Assembly (NCBI RefSeq): GCF_016135805.1
Contig: NZ_JADWOX010000007.1
Coordinates: 1 to 64,000 of the forward strand
Source of the DNA: Caulobacter hibisci
Lineage (GTDB): Bacteria > Pseudomonadota > Alphaproteobacteria > Caulobacterales > Caulobacteraceae
DNA: 64,000 nt
Direction: 5' to 3'
Below are positions 33,393-41,174 of the stretch, piece after piece (the stretch's first letter is position 1; each line of letters opens with the position of its first letter). Below the pieces are notes generated by a model, which saw only the letters and a list, made by a program, of their open reading frames with translations, was not told the DNA's origin and searched no databases. A program made the position numbers and the translations under genes.

Positions 33393-36245
33393 ATGAACAA
33401 CCTCGGAAGGACAGCCGTCTTTCTGGCCGGGGCCAGCGCGCTCGCGCTCGCCAGCTCGGCCTTCGCCCAGACCAATCCGCCCGAAAGCCCGCCTGCCGGC
33501 GACACCGTCGAGACCACGGTCGAGGCCGTGGTCGTCACCGGCTCACGGGTCATCCGCAACGGCGACGCCAGCCCGTCGCCCGTCACCGTGGTCCAGACCG
33601 ACGACGTGCTGCGCGCCGCGCCCGGCAGCCTGGCCGAGGCCCTCAACGTCCTGCCGGTGTTCGCCGGCTCGCGCGGGGCGGGGGTCAATCCCACCTCGAC
33701 CGGCAGCGTCGGGGCCGGTAACGCCTCGGCCAACCAGCTGAACCTGCGCAACATCGGCGCCAACCGCACCCTGATCCTGCTGGACGGCCTGCGCGTGCCG
33801 CCGACCCTGCTCAACGGCGTCGTCGATGTGGACCTGATCCCGCAGATGCTGGTCCAGCGGGTCGACACCGTCACCGGCGGCGTCTCGGCCGTCTATGGCT
33901 CCGACGCGGTCACGGGCGTGGTCAACTACATCGTCGACAAGAAGTTCAACGGCCTGAAGATGCTGGCCCAGACCGGCGTCTCCCAGCAAGGCGACGGCGA
34001 GAAGATCGATGTCGGCCTCGCCGCCGGGACCCGCTTCGCGAACGGCCGCGGCCATGTCGAGGCCAGCTACGAATATCGCGACGAGAAGGGCATCGCCTAC
34101 CGCTCCGACCGCGACTGGATGGACGTCTGGGGCGTGGCCGGGGCCGGCACGGCCGCCAATCCCTACGTGCTCTACAGCGACCTGCGCCAGGCCGGCTTCC
34201 CATTCGGCGGCCTGATCACCAGCGGCGTGCTGTCGGGCCAGACCTTTGGCGCCAACGGAACCCTGCGGGCCTTCGTGCCGGGGACCGCCACCGGCTCGTC
34301 CGCCCTCCAGGTCGGCGGCGACGGCGGCTACTACGATTCCTCGCTGCTGGCCCCGATGAAGGGCCACCAGCTGTTCGGCCGCGTCGACTACGACCTGACC
34401 GACACCGTCCACGGCTACATGCAGGTCGGCGGCAACCTCAAGACCAACGCCAACTATTCCGACTATGTCCGGCTGACCAATGTCACGCTCAGCGCGACCA
34501 ACGCCTTCCTGGCGCCGGCCTACCAGGCGCAGCTGGCCGGCGCGAACCAGTCGACCTTCCGCCTCAGCGAGCTGATGAGCAGCGGCGGCCGGCTGGAGGC
34601 GCGCTCCAAGTCGCGTCAGTGGATCTACATGGGCGGGCTGAACGGCGCGCTCGGCGACTACAAGTGGGGCCTGGATTTCACCCATGGCCAGACGCGCCTG
34701 GGCACGACCCTGGCCAACAACCTCAACAATCAGCGTCTGGCCGCCGCGCTGGACGCCGTCGTCGATCCGTCCAGCAACAAGATCGTCTGCAACATCGCCC
34801 TGACCAACCCATCCCTGGCCCAGGGCTGCGCGCCGCTGAACGTCTTCGGCCCCACGGCCGCCAGCGCCGAGGCCATCGACTATATCTTCCAGGAGACCCA
34901 CTACACGGCCCGCACGGTGATGGACTCGGTGTCGGGCCATATCGACGGCTCGCCGTTCAGCACCTGGGCCGGTCCGGTCGGCCTGGCGCTGTCGGGCGAG
35001 TGGCGGAAGCTCAGCTTCGAGTCCGCCAGCGACGCGGGGCCGGCCGACGTCGTCAACTGCACCGGCATCCGCTACAACTGCACCGCCGGTTCGGCCCTGT
35101 GGACCCAGACCTTCGCCGGCAGTCCCAAGGTCAGCCAGACCGTCCGCGAGGCCGCGCTCGAAGCTGACGTGCCCCTGCTCAAGGACCTGCCGCTGATGCG
35201 CGCGCTCAGCGTCAACGGCGCGGCCCGCTTCACCAGCTACGACACCAGCGGCGACTACTGGACCTGGAAGCTGGGCCTCGACTGGCGCCTGAACGACACG
35301 GTGCGCCTGCGCGCCACCCGCTCGCGCGACATCCGTGCGCCGACGCTCTACGAGCTGTTCGCGCCGGTCAATTCGGTGCCGGTCAGCACCCAGGACCTGC
35401 TGACGACCCTCAGCCCAACCGTGGCCTCGGTCGATCTGTCCAACCCCGACCTCAAGGCCGAGATCGGCGACACCGCCACGCTCGGCGTGGTCTGGAGCCC
35501 GATCCCGCGCTTCTCGGTGGCGCTGGACGCCTACCACATCACCGTCAAGGACGCGGTCACCCAGGTGAACGGCGCCACGGCCGCCTACCAGCGGGCCTGC
35601 TACGACAGTGGTGGAACCTCGCCGTTCTGCGCCTTGCAGGACCGCCTCAACGGCTATGCCGACAAGAGCGCCTCCAATGTCGTGCAGCGCTGGTACACCA
35701 AGTACTACAACATCGCCCAGGTCGAGACCTGGGGCGCGGACCTGGAGGTCAACTACGCCGCCACCGCCTTCGACCGGCCCGCGTCACTGCGGTTCCTGGC
35801 GGCCTTCCAGCCGCACGTCTATTACCGCCAGCCGGGGGTCACGACCACCGACCAGGGCGGCGTCGCCTTCGGTCCGCTGGGCGCGGCCGCCGGACCTTCG
35901 CTGCGCCTGACGGCGCTGGCCCGCTTTCAGCCGATCGAGAACCTGACGGTCGACGTCATGCAGCGCTGGCGCGACGACATGAAGCTGGGCGGCGACCCAT
36001 CGCAGATCTGGGCGAACAACAGGATCGCGTCCTTCGCAACCACCAGCCTGACCCTGACCTATGCGGCCGACACCCGGGCCGGGCGGACTGACTTTTTCCT
36101 CAACATCCAGAACCTGTTCGACGCCGATCCGCCGCCCGGGGCCTACGCCCTCAATGGCACGCGGGCGGGCCTGCGCGACGGCTACGCCATCGGCGACGAC
36201 GTCATGGGCCGCTACTTCACGATCGGGGCGCGGTTGAAGCTGTAG
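33393..36245 (+). CDS. Large TonB-dependent outer-membrane receptor, copy 4
   Basis: 950-aa TonB-dependent receptor of the longer class seen in Caulobacter and sphingomonads. Signal peptide (about 1-26, ending AFAQ), TonB box VEAVVVTGSRV (about 43-53), plug with NRTLILLDGLRV (about 120-131) and VDTVTGGVSAVYGSDAVTG (about 153-171), then a barrel ending TIGARLKL. The start is ATG 33393, with GGAGGGA four nt upstream; the in-frame GTG at 33381 precedes that RBS. It differs clearly from the three receptors upstream (longer barrel, VVVTGSR box), so it probably has another ligand. The 259 bp before it contain no recognisable GTTATAG element. Confidence 0.9.
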   Translation: MNNLGRTAVFLAGASALALASSAFAQTNPPESPPAGDTVETTVEAVVVTGSRVIRNGDASPSPVTVVQTDDVLRAAPGSLAEALNVLPVFAGSRGAGVNPTSTGSVGAGNASANQLNLRNIGANRTLILLDGLRVPPTLLNGVVDVDLIPQMLVQRVDTVTGGVSAVYGSDAVTGVVNYIVDKKFNGLKMLAQTGVSQQGDGEKIDVGLAAGTRFANGRGHVEASYEYRDEKGIAYRSDRDWMDVWGVAGAGTAANPYVLYSDLRQAGFPFGGLITSGVLSGQTFGANGTLRAFVPGTATGSSALQVGGDGGYYDSSLLAPMKGHQLFGRVDYDLTDTVHGYMQVGGNLKTNANYSDYVRLTNVTLSATNAFLAPAYQAQLAGANQSTFRLSELMSSGGRLEARSKSRQWIYMGGLNGALGDYKWGLDFTHGQTRLGTTLANNLNNQRLAAALDAVVDPSSNKIVCNIALTNPSLAQGCAPLNVFGPTAASAEAIDYIFQETHYTARTVMDSVSGHIDGSPFSTWAGPVGLALSGEWRKLSFESASDAGPADVVNCTGIRYNCTAGSALWTQTFAGSPKVSQTVREAALEADVPLLKDLPLMRALSVNGAARFTSYDTSGDYWTWKLGLDWRLNDTVRLRATRSRDIRAPTLYELFAPVNSVPVSTQDLLTTLSPTVASVDLSNPDLKAEIGDTATLGVVWSPIPRFSVALDAYHITVKDAVTQVNGATAAYQRACYDSGGTSPFCALQDRLNGYADKSASNVVQRWYTKYYNIAQVETWGADLEVNYAATAFDRPASLRFLAAFQPHVYYRQPGVTTTDQGGVAFGPLGAAAGPSLRLTALARFQPIENLTVDVMQRWRDDMKLGGDPSQIWANNRIASFATTSLTLTYAADTRAGRTDFFLNIQNLFDADPPPGAYALNGTRAGLRDGYAIGDDVMGRYFTIGARLKL

Positions 36246-36256
36246 GGGGAGGGGAG

Positions 36257-36290
36257 ATCCTCGCCCTTCGACAAGTTCAGGGCGGGGATC
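36257..36290. terminator. Hairpin after receptor copy 4
   Basis: ATCCTCGCCCT and AGGGCGGGGAT around a CGACAAGTTC loop; a common intergenic hairpin of this kind of genome. It has no T-run, so it is a weak terminator candidate. Confidence 0.45.
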
Positions 36291-36292
36291 AT

Positions 36293-36412
36293 CTACCCCA
36301 GCGGATGACCCTCGAACCAGAAGGCGGCCGCGGCCAGCAGCAGCGCCCAGCTGGCCGCGGCCCGCCGGCGCTGGCGATAAGAGGCCAGCATGGTCTGGAT
36401 GAACCCTGGCAT
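36293..36412 (-). CDS. Possible 39-aa single-span membrane peptide
   Basis: Short frame coding for a 39-residue peptide: MPGFIQTMLASYRQRRR, then a hydrophobic segment ASWALLLAAAAFWF and a short polar tail ending PLG. GAGGG lies seven nt before the ATG. The positive-inside layout (RQRRR before the helix) fits a small inner-membrane protein. It is transcribed away from the two-gene HTTM unit at 36606. Many short frames arise by chance in high-GC DNA, so this stays tentative. Confidence 0.35.
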   Translation of the reverse strand: MPGFIQTMLASYRQRRRAAASWALLLAAAAFWFEGHPLG

Positions 36413-36605
36413 TTCCAACCCTCATATTTTTCATGAGTAGGCCGGGGCGCGACGCCGGGAGCAACAGGCAAAAAGGCGAGGGCGGCCCGATCGTGTGGAA
36501 AACTTATCGCTCCGGGCGGGAAACCAATGTCCGGGCCCGGATGCTCGACAGGACCGGAGAGGCCGCGTAACTCAGCGGCAGGTCCGAACGTCTCGCCGGG
36601 GAGCC

Positions 36606-37022
36606 ATGCTGCGGTCGCTGAAGCTCCTCCTGCCGGCCCTGATCCCGTCGTGGAACTTCTTCGACGTCATCGCCCCGTCGCCCCGCATCGAATACGCCGT
36701 GCTGGCCGCGCCGGACGCCGATCCCGACTGGCGTGAGTTTCGGCCCAGGCCCGATCACGTCTCCATCCCCGCCATGCTGGGCCGCCTGGCCTGGAACCCG
36801 CGCTGGAATGAGAGCCTGTTCCTGGTCTCCTGCGCCGAGCGTCTGGTCGACGAGCCGACGGCCCACAGCGAGGACGAGATCTTCGCCCGCATCGCCGCCG
36901 ATTTCCCCGAGGCCGCCTGGCTGCGCTTTCGCCTGGTGTTCCTGAGCCAGGAGAGCGGGGCGCTGGTGAGCGAGGTGCTGTTCGTCTCCGCGCCGCGCAG
37001 GCGCGAGGACGTCGCCCGATGA
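36606..37022 (+). CDS. Conserved-looking 138-aa protein of unknown function, partner of HTTM protein
   Basis: 138-aa protein not assigned to a known family. It has a weakly hydrophobic N-terminus (MLRSLKLLLPALIPSWNFF), a striking PSWNFFDVIAPSPRIEY block (about 13-30) and a charged C-terminal half without cysteines. Its stop codon overlaps the start of the membrane protein gene (ATGA at 37019-37022), so the two are translationally coupled. The W-x-FF...P-R pattern plus an HTTM partner recalls the SdpA-SdpB pair of antimicrobial-peptide systems, but the likeness is by eye and unproven. The start is the ATG at 36606, with a GGGGAG stretch immediately upstream; upstream codons run through non-coding sequence. 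Confidence 0.7.
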   Translation: MLRSLKLLLPALIPSWNFFDVIAPSPRIEYAVLAAPDADPDWREFRPRPDHVSIPAMLGRLAWNPRWNESLFLVSCAERLVDEPTAHSEDEIFARIAADFPEAAWLRFRLVFLSQESGALVSEVLFVSAPRRREDVAR

Positions 37023-37699
37023 GCCTCCACCTCGCCGCGCGCCTGACCCAGGTCCTGCTGGCCCTGGCGCTGATCCAGCAGAGCCTCGAGCACCTGTCGG
37101 TCTCGCCCCGCAACCGCCCGCTGTTTGCGCTCAGGATCGCCCTGTGCGCGGCGGTCGCCGCGGGCGTCTTCGCGCCCTGGCCGCTGGTCGGGCTAGCCCT
37201 GTTGTCGCTCGTCCTGCTGACCCGCTTCCAGGGCCCCTACAACGGCGGCAGCGACCGGATGGGCCTGCTGGCCCTGTGGTGCCTTACCCTGTCGGCCCTG
37301 GTTCCCAGCCCGCGCCTGAAGGAGCTGTTCTTCGGCTATCTCGGCCTTCAGCTGATGCTGTCCTACGTCGTCTCGGGCTGGGTGAAGATCGTCAATCCCG
37401 ACTGGCGCAAGGGCGTTGCGCTGGCGCAGGTGTTCCGGTTCTCGGCCTATCCGGTCGCCGAAAGCCTGCGCGGCTGGGCCGCGCGGCCGCGCCTGCTGCT
37501 GGCCATGTCGTGGGCGGTGATGGCCTTCGAACTGGCCTTTCCGCTGACCCTGCTGTGGCGGCCGGCGCTGATCGCGGGTCTCGTCGTGGCGGCGAGCTTC
37601 CACCTGGCCAACGCCTGCCTGTTCGGCCTCAACCGCTTCTTCTGGACCTGGCTGGTGGCCTATCCGGCCATCCTCTGGCTACAGGCGCGCCTGGTCTGA
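37019..37699 (+). CDS. HTTM-type polytopic membrane protein
   Basis: 226-aa integral membrane protein with about six hydrophobic helices. The stretch YNGGSDRMGLL (about 75-85), followed by LQLMLSYVVSGWVKI and NPDWRKG (about 110-132), is typical of the HTTM family (vitamin K-dependent-carboxylase-like and SdpB-like proteins). It lacks the long lumenal domain of true carboxylases. It overlaps its upstream partner by 4 nt, and its stop abuts the stop of the converging LuxR gene. The role is unknown: HTTM proteins act on peptides or serve as quinone-linked membrane enzymes. Confidence 0.75.
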   Translation: MSLHLAARLTQVLLALALIQQSLEHLSVSPRNRPLFALRIALCAAVAAGVFAPWPLVGLALLSLVLLTRFQGPYNGGSDRMGLLALWCLTLSALVPSPRLKELFFGYLGLQLMLSYVVSGWVKIVNPDWRKGVALAQVFRFSAYPVAESLRGWAARPRLLLAMSWAVMAFELAFPLTLLWRPALIAGLVVAASFHLANACLFGLNRFFWTWLVAYPAILWLQARLV

Positions 37700-38272
37700 T
37701 CAGGCGAAGATCTTGATCACCGAGGCCAGGATCTCTTCCTTGGAGCGCACGCCCATCTTGCCGTGAATGTGCTTGATGTGGGTGCGCACGGTCAGGATCG
37801 AGACGCCCTTCTGCTCGGCGATCCTATCGGCGCTGTTGCCGGCGATGATCTCGGCCAGGATGCGGGCCTCCATCATGCTCAGGCCGAACATCGCCTCCAG
37901 CCGGGGCACATGGGCGGGGGCGTCGAAGTCCTTGAGCACGATCACCAGGGCCCGGTCGTCGCCGTCCTGCACCACGCGCATGCGCATCAGGAAGCGTTCG
38001 TCCTGGTCGCAGTCGATGATCTGGCAGACCTCCTGGCCGGCCAGGGCCTCGGCCATGCGCTCGACGAGGAACTGATGGGCCCGGCGATCGACGCCGCCGA
38101 CCTTGCCGCCGCGATCGACCAGCGGGCTGTGGCCCGACAGCATCGTGGCCGCGGCTCGCGACCGCCACAGCACCGTGCCGTGGGCGTCGATGACGATGCG
38201 GGCGACCTCGTCCTCGTCCAGGCAGAAGCGCATCGCGCTGATGTCGATGAGCGAAGCGTGGGAACCGTCCAT
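37700..38272 (-). CDS. LuxR-type regulator 1 flanking the chaperone-usher locus
   Basis: 190-aa regulator with a C-terminal LuxR/FixJ HTH (about 127-188; GLSMMEARILAEIIAG, then LTVRTHIKHIHGKMGVRSKEEIL). The N-terminal part (VIDAHGTVLWRSRAAATML) looks like a degenerate PAS-like sensor; there is no receiver domain. It is divergent from the pilin operon across a 323-bp AT-rich region. A similar 208-aa regulator lies at the other end of the locus (48364), so the two probably control pilus expression together. Confidence 0.85.
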   Translation of the reverse strand: MDGSHASLIDISAMRFCLDEDEVARIVIDAHGTVLWRSRAAATMLSGHSPLVDRGGKVGGVDRRAHQFLVERMAEALAGQEVCQIIDCDQDERFLMRMRVVQDGDDRALVIVLKDFDAPAHVPRLEAMFGLSMMEARILAEIIAGNSADRIAEQKGVSILTVRTHIKHIHGKMGVRSKEEILASVIKIFA

Positions 38273-38595
38273 AGGCCTTTCCCTCCCTGCGGGCGCGGCT
38301 TCTATGGCCGCGCCACTTTTATGCCGTACTTAAAACAAGCTATGGCTCAGTTATCCACAACCTGAGATAATTTCAGGTCAAATAGCGTCAGTTTGACGCA
38401 ATGGATTTTGATAATGACAATCATCAATAAGCAGATTGTGCATTTGTATTACTAAGCTCGATTTAGTTATCCGAATTTTGCTTCAACTCTCCTGCTGGGT
38501 GAAACTGTACTAAGTACCCAAGGTGGGGGATTTCACGTCCCCGGTTCTCTGCAATCGTTCATTAAGAACTTGTTAAGAGAAGCGGGGAGAGGGAC
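38273..38595. promoter_or_regulatory. AT-rich divergent promoter region of the pilin operon
   Basis: 323 bp, clearly lower in GC than its surroundings. It contains CCTGA-N7-TCAGG (38361-38377), the perfect palindrome GCGTCA-GTT-TGACGC (38385-38399), GTACTAAGTAC-like repeats near 38508-38520, and a TTATCCACA nonamer (38351-38359). The palindromes are reasonable binding sites for the LuxR-type protein encoded on the left. No short gene is visible. Confidence 0.6.
38562..38576 (+). promoter_or_regulatory. CtrA-type box TTAA-N7-TTAA
   Basis: TTAA (38562-38565), seven nt, TTAA (38573-38576) matches the Caulobacter CtrA full-site consensus exactly. It ends only 19 nt before the first pilin start codon, so bound CtrA would sit at or after the transcription start and more likely repress than activate, unless the promoter is unusually close. 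Confidence 0.55.
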
Positions 38596-39267
38596 ATGGC
38601 CGGCAAGCTATCGACGCTTCCTCGCGCCGTTCGCAACCAGCGCAAACCGTCCTTGAAGGACTGGATACTCGGCGGAAGCCTGGTGGTCGGCGTGGTGCTG
38701 GCGACCGCGGTCAGTGAAGGCCGCGCCCAGGTCACCGCCTATGCTGGCGGATCGCCTCCCAACATCGTGCTGTCCATTCCGGTGACGGCCTCGGTCGGCG
38801 GCCGTTGCGGCTTCGCGCCGGGCCTGGCGCCCAGCGGCTCGACCAATGTCGGCGAGGTCAACAACGCCTTCACGGCCGACTTCCCTTTCAGCCTGCAGTG
38901 CACCGTGCCGTTCCGCGCGGCGGTGATCTCGAGCAACGGCGGCCTGCTGGCCTCCAGCGTCACCCCGGCCACCGGCTACACCAATCTCGCGCCCTATCTC
39001 GTCGACCTGAACCTGGTCGGAGACAGCGGCGTCGGCACGGCCAGCGCCACCTGCGACACCGGCGACCTCAAGACCACCTCGGGCGCGACCTGCGGCTTCA
39101 AGGGACCGGCCTCGGCCAGCCAGGGACTGCGCCTGAACGGCTCGTCCTACGAGGTCGCCGGCTCGTACCTGCGCGTCCATCGCGCCGCCTATGCCGGGGC
39201 CCAGATCCTGGCGGCCGCCAACACCTATTCGGACTCGCTCACGGTGACGCTCAGCGTCTCGCCGTGA
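38596..39267 (+). CDS. Spore-coat-U-type pilin subunit 1
   Basis: 223-aa secreted protein with a long basic n-region and signal peptide (about 1-45, ending GRAQ), then a single immunoglobulin-like SCPU domain. It has the family layout: a short strand with Cys (VGGRCGF), a second Cys strand (FSLQCTVPF) and the terminal motif SYLRVHRAAYAG...SLTVTLSVSP. Two extra cysteines (SATCDTG, ATCGFKG) are not seen in the other subunits. The RBS GGGGAGAGGG lies close to the ATG. First gene of the operon; possibly the major or anchoring subunit. Confidence 0.78.
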   Translation: MAGKLSTLPRAVRNQRKPSLKDWILGGSLVVGVVLATAVSEGRAQVTAYAGGSPPNIVLSIPVTASVGGRCGFAPGLAPSGSTNVGEVNNAFTADFPFSLQCTVPFRAAVISSNGGLLASSVTPATGYTNLAPYLVDLNLVGDSGVGTASATCDTGDLKTTSGATCGFKGPASASQGLRLNGSSYEVAGSYLRVHRAAYAGAQILAAANTYSDSLTVTLSVSP

Positions 39268-39380
39268 GCCCGGGTTCCGGTCCCGCTCCCCCGGCGGCTC
39301 CGGTGTCTTTCAGGGGGAGGGGGCCTTGGCCCGCAACATCGAGAAGCCGGTCAGCCGGCGCGACATTTGGGAGTGAAGAG

Positions 39381-39968
39381 ATGAAAAAGACGATCCTCGT
39401 GTGCGCCGCCGCCCTGATGGGCCTGGCGCTCGCCCCGGCCGCCATGGCCCAGACGGTGACCGGCACGGTCAACGTCACCGGCAGCGTCGCGGCCAAGTGC
39501 GTGGTCATCACCGGCGGCAGCGGCGGCACGTTCTCGGGCTCGATCCCGCTGGGCGAACTGGCCCAGGCCGACGGCACGCTGTCGACCACCCTGTCGGGCT
39601 CGACCAACGCCAGCCCCGGCGGCTCCACCCAGTTCCGGGTGAACTGCAACAGCGCCGCCCCCAAGGTGACCCTGAGCTCGACCCGCCTGGCCCTGACCCC
39701 CGGCGCCACCGCGCCGACCGGCTATACCGGCGTGATCGACTACACCGCCGCGCTCGACGCCGCCCTGGCCAACAGCACGACCCAGACGGTCAGCTGCGTC
39801 ACCGCCGCCGCCCTGCCGGCCGCCACCGTGCAGTCGCTGTCCAACAGCCTGGCCAACAGCGCCGGCAACCTGACGGTCAAGGCCTACGCCCTGAACACCG
39901 GCTCGGGCGCGCTGCTGATGGCCGGCAACTACGCCAGCACGATCTCGATCACCATCGAGCCCTCGTGA
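39381..39968 (+). CDS. Spore-coat-U-type pilin subunit 2
   Basis: 195-aa pilin-like protein: signal peptide MKKTILVCAAALMGLALAP...AMAQ (1-23), then a single SCPU-like domain with the Cys strand AAKCVVITG, second Cys strand FRVNCNSAA, a third Cys (VSCVTAA) and the C-terminal strand AGNYASTISITIEPS. The N-terminal strand TVTGTVNVTGSVA is the probable donor strand. It lies 113 nt after subunit 1 and 22 nt before subunit 3, which has an almost identical mature N-terminus (SVTGTVQVNGSVA), so 2 and 3 are recent duplicates in that part. Confidence 0.8.
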   Translation: MKKTILVCAAALMGLALAPAAMAQTVTGTVNVTGSVAAKCVVITGGSGGTFSGSIPLGELAQADGTLSTTLSGSTNASPGGSTQFRVNCNSAAPKVTLSSTRLALTPGATAPTGYTGVIDYTAALDAALANSTTQTVSCVTAAALPAATVQSLSNSLANSAGNLTVKAYALNTGSGALLMAGNYASTISITIEPS

Positions 39969-39990
39969 TCGCGGGAAGGGGAGAAACGCC

Positions 39991-40554
39991 ATGCGTAGCA
40001 CCCTTCTCCTGACCGCCGCCGCGGCGAGCCTCGCGCTCGTCGCCGCAGCGGGGCAGGCGCAGGCCCAGAGCGTGACAGGCACGGTCCAGGTCAACGGATC
40101 GGTGGCCAACCGCTGCCTGTTCGTCACCGACAACGTCGTGCTCGATCTGGGCGAGCTGTCGCTGCAGACCGGCGACGTCGCCGCCATCGGCCGGCTCGAC
40201 GGCGTCAAGCTGACCAGCCGGACCGCGACGCTGAACGGCTGGTGCAACGGCGTGTCGGCGACCATGGCGGTCGAGGCTCAGCCGATCTTCAACACCAGCT
40301 TCACCGACGCGGCCCCGACCGGGTTCGAACGCCGGATCGACTACACCGCCACCGCTTCGGCCGCTCCGGCCGGGGGGGCGGTGTCGGCGTCCGACAGCAC
40401 CCTGGCCACGGGCGGCGGTTCGGCGAGCACGACCGGCATCTTCGCCAGCGACATCGTCGTCAGCTTCGCCGACGCGGCGACGCCGGCCGGCGGGCGCCTC
40501 GTCGCCGGGTCCTATTCGGGCTCGGTCGCCGTGACGCTGGCGCCGGCCACCTGA
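39991..40554 (+). CDS. Spore-coat-U-type pilin subunit 3
   Basis: 187-aa pilin-like protein with a signal peptide (1-26, ending AQAQ) and one SCPU-like domain: donor strand VTGTVQVNGSVA, Cys strands NRCLFVTD and LNGWCNGVS, and the final strand AGSYSGSVAVTLAPAT. Only the two conserved cysteines are present, fitting the intra-subunit disulfide of archaic pilins. It is in the pilin operon with short gaps on both sides. Confidence 0.8.
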   Translation: MRSTLLLTAAAASLALVAAAGQAQAQSVTGTVQVNGSVANRCLFVTDNVVLDLGELSLQTGDVAAIGRLDGVKLTSRTATLNGWCNGVSATMAVEAQPIFNTSFTDAAPTGFERRIDYTATASAAPAGGAVSASDSTLATGGGSASTTGIFASDIVVSFADAATPAGGRLVAGSYSGSVAVTLAPAT

Positions 40555-40571
40555 AGGGAGGGGAGGTCGTC

Positions 40572-41171
40572 ATGATCCAGCACCGGACCTGTCTCGCCAA
40601 CGGCGTTGCGAGCCTCGCGGCGACCGCCGTGGCCCTCGGCGCCCTGGCCGCCGCGACCGGCGCCTACGCCCAGGATCCCGTCCAGGGAACCGTGGGCATG
40701 GACGCCCAGGTGGCCCAGGTCTGCGTGCTGGGGACGCCCACCCCGGGAGCCCTGGCCCTGGGCCAGATCTCCGAGGCGTCGGGAACGCGGGTGGGCCGGC
40801 TGGCGACGATCGCCAGCCAGTCCATCCAGCTGCCAGGCACCTTCTGCAACTACGCTGGCGCGGCCCTGGCCATCACAGCCTCGCCGCTGGCGGTGACCAC
40901 CACCACCCAGGCCGGCTTCGTCGGCTCGGTGGACTACACCTGCACGATCAGCGCCTGGGGCGCGACCTCGGCCACGGTCCGCACCAGCGCGACCAACGCG
41001 TCCGGCGTCGGCTCGCCCTCGACCAACGCCGCGCCGCAGGAGACCGACCTGACCCTGGTGGTCTCGGACTTCGCCACGGCCAGCGACGACCTGCTGCAGC
41101 CGGGCGCGTACCTCGCGCTCGTGACCATCACGCTCGGGCCCGACGCGGGCCTGGCCGCCTCGGGGAGCTGA
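40572..41171 (+). CDS. Spore-coat-U-type pilin subunit 4
   Basis: 199-aa pilin-like protein. Signal peptide about 1-33 (ending AYAQ), donor-type strand VQGTVGMDAQVA, Cys strands AQVCVLGTP and GTFCNYAG, an extra Cys (DYTCTISAW) and terminal strand GAYLALVTITLGPD. The start is ATG 40572, with GGGAGG six nt upstream; the frame open from 40242 is a shadow of subunit 3. It has a 3-nt spacer to subunit 5. Confidence 0.8.
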   Translation: MIQHRTCLANGVASLAATAVALGALAAATGAYAQDPVQGTVGMDAQVAQVCVLGTPTPGALALGQISEASGTRVGRLATIASQSIQLPGTFCNYAGAALAITASPLAVTTTTQAGFVGSVDYTCTISAWGATSATVRTSATNASGVGSPSTNAAPQETDLTLVVSDFATASDDLLQPGAYLALVTITLGPDAGLAASGS

Positions 41172-41174
41172 GCC

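Noticed and set aside
38351..38359. TTATCCACA nonamer (perfect DnaA box) as part of a replication origin
   Set aside because: Single copy, with no box cluster or origin-associated genes nearby; chance in an AT-rich promoter is sufficient.
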